A stretch of DNA of 26,872 nt from Flavobacteriales bacterium (GTDB taxonomy: Bacteria > Bacteroidota > Bacteroidia > Flavobacteriales_D > Sanyastnellaceae): contig DQRJ01000144.1 of assembly GCA_015663855.1 (NCBI GenBank), positions 1 through 26,872 on the forward strand, given 5' to 3'. Positions 1 through 5,918 of this stretch are shown piece by piece (the first letter of the stretch is position 1; each line of letters starts with the position of its first letter). Under the pieces are notes generated by a model, which was not told where the DNA came from, searched no databases, and saw only the letters and a list, made by a program, of their open reading frames with translations. The position numbers were made by a program, and so were the translations under genes.

Positions 1-842
1 ACGGCTTCACGGATAGGTTCGGTGAAGATCGCGTGCGTAACACACCTCTTTGCGAATCGGCTATCGTCGGGGCAGCTTTAGGATTGAGCATTTGTGGACG
101 TAAATCCATGATGGAAATGCAATTTTCCGATTTTGTTACTTGTGGTTTTAACCAAATCGTAAATAATCTCGCTAAAATCCACTGGCGTTGGGGCCAAGCG
201 GCTGACGTTGTTGTTAGAATGCCTACAGGAGGTGGCGTAGGAGCTGGTCCATTCCACTCACAAAGCATTGAAGCATGGTTCTTTCACGTTCCAGGTCTTA
301 AAATTGTTTACCCATCAACACCAGCAGACGCGAAGGGGCTTCTGAGAATGGCGGTTGACGATCCGAACCCTGTTCTCTTCTTCGAGCATAAATTCTTATA
401 CAGAAGTCTTACTGGATTAGTGCCTGAGGAAGACTACACAATAGAGTTCGGAAAAGGAAGGAAAGTGAGAGAAGGAAGCGAGGCTACCATCATCACATAC
501 GGACTGGGAGTGCAATGGGCTGAAAAAGCACTAGATAAACACCCAGAGTGGTCTGTTGACTTGATTGACCTTAGATCGCTTCTTCCTTGGGATGAGGAAA
601 TGGTTATGGAAAGCGTGAAAAAGACCGGAAAAGCCTTGATTTTGCACGAAGCGACGATGACAGGAGGAATCGGTGGCGAAATAAGCGCCCGCATTCACGA
701 GGAATGTTTCAATAGCCTTGACGCTCCTGTTGCAAGAACTGCGAGCCTGGACACCGCTTTCCCATTCGCTCAAGATTTAGAAAGAGCTTTCATGGCAAAT
801 GATAGGCTAGAAACCGATTTAGAGAGTTTAATAGAGTCCTAA
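1..842 (+). CDS. E1 alpha-keto-acid dehydrogenase, beta half, 5'-truncated by the window
   Basis: The gene is open at the left edge; the first full codon is at base 3 and reads straight into the rest. The product is the thiamine-pyrophosphate-dependent E1 component of a 2-oxo-acid dehydrogenase complex (pyruvate or branched-chain type), specifically the transketolase-like beta region and C-terminal domain. Visible signs are RVRNTPLCESAIVGAALG near the start, EMQFSDF, the PTGGGVGAGPFHSQSIEAWF segment, PGLKIVYPSTP, and a C-terminal domain with ITYGLGVQWA, IDLRSLLPWD and HEATMTGGIGGEI. The WRWGQAADVVVRMPTGGG form resembles the long Bacteroidota proteins in which E1 alpha and beta are fused, so the alpha half may lie upstream outside the window; that is inference. 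The complex partner E2 is not in the window. TAA stop at 840-842. An ORF start at 33 would be an internal GTG. Confidence 0.9.
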   Translation, partial: GFTDRFGEDRVRNTPLCESAIVGAALGLSICGRKSMMEMQFSDFVTCGFNQIVNNLAKIHWRWGQAADVVVRMPTGGGVGAGPFHSQSIEAWFFHVPGLKIVYPSTPADAKGLLRMAVDDPNPVLFFEHKFLYRSLTGLVPEEDYTIEFGKGRKVREGSEATIITYGLGVQWAEKALDKHPEWSVDLIDLRSLLPWDEEMVMESVKKTGKALILHEATMTGGIGGEISARIHEECFNSLDAPVARTASLDTAFPFAQDLERAFMANDRLETDLESLIES

Positions 843-925
843 CTAACAGATTTGTTGACAGATAGTGACAAAAAAGTGACTGTGCTAAATTGGTTTTATC
901 GAAAAAAGGATGTAATTTACTTCTT

Positions 926-1231
926 ATGCCTCTTTATATCGAGAATGTACGCCGAGCAATTCACTCCATGTTAAATGACGTGGTGGAGCAGAGCTTTGCT
1001 CATGTTTTGGCCTACCCCGTTGATGATGAGAGCGCACATCGGCTTATTAAAAAAGCGAATAAATCCCTGAAAAGAATTGTTTTACAAGCGAAACAGGACA
1101 ATTTAATTCAGGATGAGAATTTGAAACAGGCGGCTCTGCGTAATTGCGTAAAACAAGCGCAACGTACCAGTTTAGAACTTCTTTCGGAATTGCAAGTGTT
1201 GCGCAGAAATCAGCTCACACTTAAGCGATAA
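926..1231 (+). CDS. Small helical protein of unknown function (101 aa)
   Basis: I do not recognise a family. The predicted protein is short, mostly alpha-helical in character and basic at the end (RRNQLTLKR), with heptad-like leucines in the last 40 residues (LLSELQVLRR), so a small coiled-coil or helical-bundle protein is plausible. It has no signal peptide, membrane segment or cysteine pair; a single Cys lies in RNCVKQA. The ATG at 926 is chosen over an in-frame TTG at 890, because TTG starts are uncommon in this phylum and the extension (LSKKGCNLLL) looks like leader sequence. An AGGA lies about 15 bases upstream of the ATG. It sits 83 bases after the E1 gene, in the same direction, and converges on the TPR-like gene with only 12 bases between them. 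Confidence 0.6.
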   Translation: MPLYIENVRRAIHSMLNDVVEQSFAHVLAYPVDDESAHRLIKKANKSLKRIVLQAKQDNLIQDENLKQAALRNCVKQAQRTSLELLSELQVLRRNQLTLKR

Positions 1232-1236
1232 TAGAT

Positions 1237-1258
1237 AGGGCTCTTACTTTTTAGCCCT
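1237..1258. terminator. Weak hairpin between convergent genes
   Basis: A perfect 6-bp inverted repeat AGGGCT/AGCCCT with a 10-base loop sits between the stop codons of the small helical gene and the TPR-like gene, overlapping the last codons of the latter. It has no good T-tract on either side, so it is at best a weak bidirectional terminator. Confidence 0.25.
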
Positions 1259-1825
1259 GCGTGCTTGGCGAGCCGATGAGGGTGCCCCCCCTCTCCCACC
1301 AGACGTGGTTCTTGCGCCTCCACCTTTTATAGCGTTCTCGACCATAACAATGTCCTTCGTTAGAACTCCCTTTGAATCTAATCGCCTGCATTCTTTAAGA
1401 AGCATCATAGCTTCTTTTGTGCGACGCTTAGTGCTCGCAACTACCGCCAAGTTCAGTTTCGCTGCGGCTTCGTCGTGGGGTTGTCTCAATCCTAGGCGCA
1501 CGGCTTCCTTCAAAAACTTCTCCGCGACATTCATGTTTTCTTCCATAGAAAGGCTCCCCATTAAGAAGTTATAGTATCCTCTCTGCCTAGGCCAAAGTTG
1601 ATTTTGTTTAATTCTTAAAAGCCACTTTCGAGCTTCTGGTAATTTCTGCTGTCTCAAGTTAACAAAAGCCATAACCATCCTCATGCTACGCAAAGTTGTG
1701 AGAGTTAAAATGATAGTGACGAATATTAGGCCGATAGCAGCTCCGGTTTGGGCTACAGAAAACAAGTAAACTGTGTATAGAAGACTTGCTAAAGCTAACA
1801 AAATTTTAATCAGACGTGTAAGCAT
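1244..1825 (-). CDS. Membrane-anchored tetratricopeptide-like protein
   Basis: The start is placed at the ATG at 1825 (193 aa) and not at the upstream ATG at 1885. A consensus-type promoter lies between the two, and the shorter form begins directly with the membrane anchor. Residues 1-45 form two hydrophobic helices (IKILLALASLLYTVYLFSV and AAIGLIFVTIILTLTTL) separated by a short GQTGA-like turn. The rest is soluble and resembles helical TPR repeats: alanine, leucine and tyrosine at repeat-like positions in FVNLRQQKLPEARKWLLRI, YYNFLMGSLSMEENMNVAEK and AAKLNLAVVASTKRRTKEAM. The C-terminal tail is Gly/Ser/Arg rich and basic. The role is unknown; such proteins usually scaffold protein interactions at the membrane. 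It is divergent from ytxJ with 45 bases between starts. Confidence 0.7.
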   Translation of the reverse strand: MLTRLIKILLALASLLYTVYLFSVAQTGAAIGLIFVTIILTLTTLRSMRMVMAFVNLRQQKLPEARKWLLRIKQNQLWPRQRGYYNFLMGSLSMEENMNVAEKFLKEAVRLGLRQPHDEAAAKLNLAVVASTKRRTKEAMMLLKECRRLDSKGVLTKDIVMVENAIKGGGARTTSGGRGGAPSSARQARRAKK

Positions 1826-1833
1826 AGGGGGAG

Positions 1834-1841
1834 TACCTTTG
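1834..1841 (+). promoter_or_regulatory. Candidate -7 element for ytxJ (TACCTTTG)
   Basis: TACCTTTG matches the Bacteroidota -7 consensus TAnnTTTG exactly and predicts a transcript start about 22 bases before the ytxJ ATG at 1871. No good -33 TTG lies 17-23 bases upstream, so the call rests on the -7 box alone. It faces the opposite-strand promoter at 1856-1885. Confidence 0.4.
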
Positions 1842-1855
1842 TAATTAATAGAATG

Positions 1856-1885
1856 CAAATTTAGTAAGGGATGAATTGGAAACAA
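1856..1885 (-). promoter_or_regulatory. Consensus promoter for the TPR-like gene (TTG-N19-TAAATTTG)
   Basis: On the minus strand a -33 TTG (1883-1885) is followed by exactly 19 bases and then TAAATTTG (1856-1863). Both parts and the spacing fit the primary sigma-factor consensus of Bacteroidota. The predicted start of transcription near 1850 gives a leader of about 25 bases to the ATG at 1825. It also rules against the ATG at 1885, which would fall within the -33 element. The -33 part lies inside the ytxJ coding region. Confidence 0.65.
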
Positions 1886-2203
1886 CTGACTTCTGTAGAG
1901 GATTTAGACAGGGCTATTTCAGCATCTGAGAATGTGACTGTTGTGTTGTTTAAACACAGCACTCGATGTTCGATAAGCAGGATGGCCTTGAAAATGTTTG
2001 AAGGCGGTTGGAATGAGTCGTTAAGTACTGTTGACGCACACTTTTTAGACTTATTAGAGCACAAAGACATAAGCGCTGCGATTACCGAAAAGCTTGATGT
2101 TGAACACCAAAGCCCTCAAATGTTAGTACTTCGAGGAGGGAAAGTGGTTCATCACGCAAGCCACAGCACTATTGATGCTGATAGCATTATGAACTTTATT
2201 TAA
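1871..2203 (+). CDS. ytxJ: YtxJ/BrxC-like bacillithiol system redox protein
   Basis: This 110-aa thioredoxin-fold-like protein belongs to the YtxJ (BrxC) family, monothiol bacilliredoxins proposed to remove bacillithiol from oxidised protein cysteines. The family marks are the KHSTRCSISRMAL segment with the reactive Cys near residue 33 in a CxxS arrangement, the HQSPQMLVLRGGKVV strand-loop-strand near residues 79-93 with its cis-proline position, and SHSTID towards the end. The length is normal for the family. Bacillus BrxC has TCPIS, and here the residue before the Cys is Arg. The only other bacillithiol gene in the window is bshC at 15097-16719, so the thiol is very likely made by this organism. 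It is first in a tight same-strand run with the pRiA4b-like gene (12 bases on), miaA and mutS2. Confidence 0.85.
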   Translation: MNWKQLTSVEDLDRAISASENVTVVLFKHSTRCSISRMALKMFEGGWNESLSTVDAHFLDLLEHKDISAAITEKLDVEHQSPQMLVLRGGKVVHHASHSTIDADSIMNFI

Positions 2204-2215
2204 ACTCGTTATAGT

Positions 2216-2803
2216 ATGTCATCTAAAATAGCTAAACTTCGTGTCATTTTAGATACTGAAATGGATGTTTATAGAGACCTTGAAATCTCTATTGAGTCCA
2301 CTTTGCTTCATTTGCACCATGCTATTTTAGATTCATTTGGATGGGCAGCTGGTGAAATGGCTTCATTCTTTGAGAGTGATGAGAGTTGGGAAAAAGGGAA
2401 AGAATATTCGCTGATGGATATAGGGGGTGATGGCGATATGGCTGAGGTGAAAGTCAGCTCTGTCCTTGCGAACCTTGATTCTAGAGCTGTTTACGTTTAC
2501 GACTTCCTTAGAATGTGGAGCTTTTTTATCGAACCTCTAACGTTCGGTGAAGCAGAGAAAGGCATTGAGTATCCGCGACTTTGCTTAGAACACGGGACAC
2601 CACCGGATTTTGACAGTAAAGATGGAGACATACTTGAAGGGATGTCTTTTCCAGGAGAAGAAGGTTTAGAGGACGAAAGCTACAAGCCAGAAAAGACTGG
2701 TGACCCCGAAATTGATGCTTACCTAGATGAACAAGACGGTGAGGATGACGATGGGTGGAACGAGGATCACGCGAGTTTGGATGGTTTAGACGAGTTGATG
2801 TAA
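2216..2803 (+). CDS. Plasmid pRiA4b ORF-3-like family protein with acidic tail
   Basis: Residues 8-125 match the pRiA4b ORF-3-like family (also seen as IS1096 TnpR-like). They show VYRDLEI at 18-24, LHHAILDSFGW at 33-43, MASFFESDESWEKG at 48-61, YSLMD at 64-68 and AVYVYDFLRMWSFFIE at 91-106. The family's molecular function is not established. The last 70 or so residues are strongly acidic and probably disordered (GEDDDGWNEDH near 175-185). No transposase, terminal repeats or target duplication is visible, so here it looks like a resident chromosomal gene and not an insertion-sequence passenger. It lies 12 bases after ytxJ, and its stop is 31 bases before the probable miaA initiation codon, so the three are likely co-transcribed. 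Confidence 0.8.
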   Translation: MSSKIAKLRVILDTEMDVYRDLEISIESTLLHLHHAILDSFGWAAGEMASFFESDESWEKGKEYSLMDIGGDGDMAEVKVSSVLANLDSRAVYVYDFLRMWSFFIEPLTFGEAEKGIEYPRLCLEHGTPPDFDSKDGDILEGMSFPGEEGLEDESYKPEKTGDPEIDAYLDEQDGEDDDGWNEDHASLDGLDELM

Positions 2804-2834
2804 TTTTCCATATCATCTAGCATCCCTACACAGT

Positions 2835-3746
2835 ATCAAACGTCCACTTCTCATATTCATCGTAGGACCTACCGCAGTTGGTAAAACTGAGTTGGGGATT
2901 AAAATTGCGAAAGAATTTAATGCGGATATTATAAGTGCGGACTCACGCCAAATCTATAAGGGCATGGGTGTAGGAACGGCCGCGCCGACTGGGGAGGAAC
3001 GAAAAGAGGTTAGACACCACTTTGTAGACTTCTTAGAACCCACCGAAATTTATAGTGCTGGGGATTTCGAGAGGGACGTACTAGCGTTTTTAGATGAATA
3101 CTTTAAAACTCGCGAAGTTGCGGTCATAGTAGGGGGTTCGGGGCTTTACGTAAAAGGTGTAATCGACGGGTTTGATAATCTCCCTTCGGATGTCGAAGTA
3201 AGGAAAGTGCTTAACGACAGACTCGAAAAAGAAGGTTTAGACTCGTTGGCATTCGAGCTTAAAACTCTTGATCCTATTCACGCCGAAAAAATCGACCTTA
3301 TGAATCCTCAAAGGGTGGTGCGAGCCCTCGAAGTTTGTCTAGTCTCAGGTAAGCCGTTTTCGTCTTTCCATTCTGATAAAACTAATATTAGGCCTTTCGA
3401 TATTATACAAGTCGGCCTTAGCGCTCCGAGAGATGAGATAAGAGAAAGGATAGCAAAAAGGACTGAACAAATGCTATCAAAAGGCTGGGTAGAAGAAGTT
3501 GAAAAACTTAAACACCTAGCTGATTACAACTCATTAAGAACGGTAGGATATAAAGAACTGATATCGTACTTGAATGGGGATTGCACTTTAGAAGCGGCTC
3601 AAGAAAGAATTGTTATTTCAACTCGTCAATTTGCGAAACGTCAAATGACCTGGTTTAACAAGGATAAAAGGGTGGTTTGGTTTGATAAGGAGGAATCGGA
3701 GTCCGCACTCGAATATTGTCGAGAGTACATTGCAGATCATGAGTAA
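2835..3746 (+). CDS. miaA: tRNA dimethylallyltransferase, apparent ATC start
   Basis: MiaA transfers a dimethylallyl group to N6 of A37 in tRNAs reading UNN codons, giving i6A. All hallmarks are present: the P-loop GPTAVGKT (11-18), DSRQIYKGMGVGTAAPT, HHFVDFLEPTEIYSAGDFE, VGGSGLYVKGVIDG, QRVVRALEV, RTVGYKELISYL and STRQFAKRQMTWF. The length of about 303 aa is typical. The oddity is the start. Reading back from the P-loop to the in-frame stop at 2802-2804 there is no ATG, GTG or TTG. The codon where MiaA proteins usually have Met (IKRPLLIFIVGPTAVGKT) is ATC at 2835. Starting at the first TTG, 2892, would delete the P-loop, so that start is rejected. ATC initiation, a point error or a mutation are the options. 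The 3' end overlaps mutS2 by 8 bases. Confidence 0.9.
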   Translation: MKRPLLIFIVGPTAVGKTELGIKIAKEFNADIISADSRQIYKGMGVGTAAPTGEERKEVRHHFVDFLEPTEIYSAGDFERDVLAFLDEYFKTREVAVIVGGSGLYVKGVIDGFDNLPSDVEVRKVLNDRLEKEGLDSLAFELKTLDPIHAEKIDLMNPQRVVRALEVCLVSGKPFSSFHSDKTNIRPFDIIQVGLSAPRDEIRERIAKRTEQMLSKGWVEEVEKLKHLADYNSLRTVGYKELISYLNGDCTLEAAQERIVISTRQFAKRQMTWFNKDKRVVWFDKEESESALEYCREYIADHE

Positions 3747-5871
3747 GAGAGAGGTAAACGACATAATGCTACACTTCGATGATCAAGTGTCCGCTGATTT
3801 AGAATTCGACATTATTAAGGGAATGCTCGAAAAAAAAGCGCTCCAACCCACTGCGAAAGCGAGATCATTAGCTTTGGTTCCTTTGAAAAACCGGAGAAGT
3901 ATTATAAAACGACTGCAAGAGACCGAAGAGCTGAGGCGTTTAATTAGTGAGGAAGACTCGTTCCCGGCTCTTGAATTCGAGGAGATGCACGATGAATTAC
4001 GCCTACTTAATATACGTGACTCTGTGTTGCTTGAGGTAAGTTTTAGTAAAATATCTAGAGCTTCGCACACGATGAATAGCATCATCAAACAGCTGAAGGG
4101 GCAGGCGGATAAGGCACCTCGTTTGGCATATATTCAAAAGGAAATACCATTCACAAAGGATCTAATTGACCCTATCGCAAAAGTTTTTAATGATAAAGGC
4201 CAAATCTCAGACAACGCCTCAACCACCCTCAGCCAGATTAGGGATGAGATGACGGGGCTGCGACGTAAAATTAGCCGGAATTTCAATCGCGTGATGAAGG
4301 ATCTTCAGGAGAAGGGGATGCTTGCAGACATCAGGGAGGGTTTTGTGAATAACAGGAGAGCCCTTGCCGTTGAGAGTACGTACAAGAGGAGAGTAAATGG
4401 CAATGTTTTAGGGTCTTCTAACACGGGGACCATCACATTTATCGAGCCAGGAGCGGTTATACCATTAAATCACGAACTTGAAATTCTTCGAGATGATGAG
4501 AGGAAAGAGAAGAGACGTATTTTAAAGGAACTTACAAGAGTTGCAAGAAGAAATCTTCCACTAATTCATAGCTACCAAACAGCTCTAATTGAATACGACT
4601 GCATTCAAGCTCGAACGAAACTCGCTATCGAATTCAACGCTTTTCTACCAGGAATCCCTAAAAAGACAGGATTACAACTAGTTAAGGCGTACCACCCATT
4701 GCTAGTAAAAACGAACGAAGGGCTAGGAATAGAAACCCATCCTCAAAATATTAACCTCTCAAAGGATGGACGTCTTTTGGTGATTTCTGGACCTAACGCT
4801 GGGGGTAAAAGCCTCACCTTGAAAACGGTGGGTTTATTACAGATAATGCTTCAATCAGGACTATTAATTCCTGCATCTCCCACATCAGAAGTAGGATTTT
4901 TCGATTCCATATTAACCGACATTGGAGATAATCAGAGCATTGAAAATCAGCTAAGCACATACAGCTACCGACTGGGGAGAATGAGGCACTTCTTAAAAGT
5001 TTCTGATTCTAATTCCCTTTTACTTTTAGATGAATTCGGAACTGGATCCGACCCGGAATTAGGTGGAGCCCTGGCAGAGGTATTCTTTGAAGAATTGTAC
5101 GACAGGGGTGTATTCGGGGTGATAACCACTCATTACGCGAACATCAAATCCCGTGCAGCCGAGTTAAAAAATGCTGTAAATGCATCCATGCTTTTCGATA
5201 GAGAGACATTAGAGCCATTGTTTAAGCTTGAAATAGGCCAACCTGGATCCTCGTTCACGTTCGAGGTAGCTGAAAATAACGGAATTTCTCATAAAATAAT
5301 CAAAAGAGCCAAATCCAAACTCGATAGGCGTAAAGTAGAATTGGATGCTATTATTGGTGACCTACAAAAAGACAAAGCCAAGCTTGCAAAGCTCACAAAC
5401 AGGCAACTAAGAGCGGAATTGGAAGCGGAAAAAGCAACTATGGAAGCTCGAAAGATAAAAACTCGGTTTTCGGAAAAAACTGACGCTCTGAACGAATCAA
5501 CTGAAGCCCATAATCAAGACCTCACCCGTGGCCGCAAACTGGGACAATTCATTAGCCAATTCATGCCCGGAAGTCATAATAAAAACCTCCTGGAAGAAAT
5601 AAACAAATATCTCGCCCTTGAAAATTCGAGAGTCGAAGATGCAAAAAAGCGGAACGCAGGTAAGTCTTCGAAAGGTAAAAACACGTCAATACCTTCTGCG
5701 AAAAGGAGACCTAATCATCGTTCTGATGAAATTAAAAAAGGCTCGCTCGTACGACTCCGTACAGGAAAAGAACGAGGCGAAGTAATTGCGATGCAAGGAA
5801 AAACCGCCACAGTAATGTTCGGTTCTTTTAAAACACGAGTCAAAATAGAGAAACTAACTTTCCTTCGCTAA
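3739..5871 (+). CDS. mutS2: MutS2-type ATPase lacking the Smr domain
   Basis: MutS2 proteins are dimeric DNA-binding ATPases linked to anti-recombination and, in Bacillus, to rescue of collided ribosomes. Visible parts are an N-terminal helical core (LEFDIIKGMLEKKAL..A.ARSL), a clamp region with long coiled-coil character, Walker A GPNAGGKS at about 351, Walker B LLLLDEFGTGSDPELGGALAE with D431/E432, and the TTHYANIK His switch. A lysine-rich coiled segment follows, then a KOW-like end (KGSLVRLRTGKERGEVIAMQGKTATVMF). At 710 aa it stops right after the KOW-like module. The C-terminal Smr nuclease domain of classical MutS2 is missing, which I believe is common in flavobacterial relatives. The start is the ATG at 3739, overlapping miaA by 8 bases; the ATG at 3766 after GAGAGG is an alternative. 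A TTG at 3682 is rejected. Confidence 0.9.
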   Translation: MSKREVNDIMLHFDDQVSADLEFDIIKGMLEKKALQPTAKARSLALVPLKNRRSIIKRLQETEELRRLISEEDSFPALEFEEMHDELRLLNIRDSVLLEVSFSKISRASHTMNSIIKQLKGQADKAPRLAYIQKEIPFTKDLIDPIAKVFNDKGQISDNASTTLSQIRDEMTGLRRKISRNFNRVMKDLQEKGMLADIREGFVNNRRALAVESTYKRRVNGNVLGSSNTGTITFIEPGAVIPLNHELEILRDDERKEKRRILKELTRVARRNLPLIHSYQTALIEYDCIQARTKLAIEFNAFLPGIPKKTGLQLVKAYHPLLVKTNEGLGIETHPQNINLSKDGRLLVISGPNAGGKSLTLKTVGLLQIMLQSGLLIPASPTSEVGFFDSILTDIGDNQSIENQLSTYSYRLGRMRHFLKVSDSNSLLLLDEFGTGSDPELGGALAEVFFEELYDRGVFGVITTHYANIKSRAAELKNAVNASMLFDRETLEPLFKLEIGQPGSSFTFEVAENNGISHKIIKRAKSKLDRRKVELDAIIGDLQKDKAKLAKLTNRQLRAELEAEKATMEARKIKTRFSEKTDALNESTEAHNQDLTRGRKLGQFISQFMPGSHNKNLLEEINKYLALENSRVEDAKKRNAGKSSKGKNTSIPSAKRRPNHRSDEIKKGSLVRLRTGKERGEVIAMQGKTATVMFGSFKTRVKIEKLTFLR

Positions 5872-5918
5872 TAGAACGATAGTACAGCCTTAATCCCCTA
5901 ACCTCCTTCCTACCCTAC

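Noticed and set aside
890..925. TTG start at 890 for the small helical gene
   Set aside because: TTG starts are rare in this phylum and an ATG with a suitable leader follows at 926.
1826..1885. N-terminal extension of the TPR-like gene to the ATG at 1885
   Set aside because: A full consensus promoter for the gene lies within this stretch and the extension would cover the start of ytxJ.
2216..2803. pRiA4b ORF-3-like gene as part of an insertion sequence
   Set aside because: No transposase, terminal inverted repeats or target duplication is visible on either side.
2892..2894. TTG at 2892 as the start of miaA
   Set aside because: It falls inside the P-loop region (after GPTAVGKTE) and would remove the ATP-type binding motif that is intact in frame upstream.
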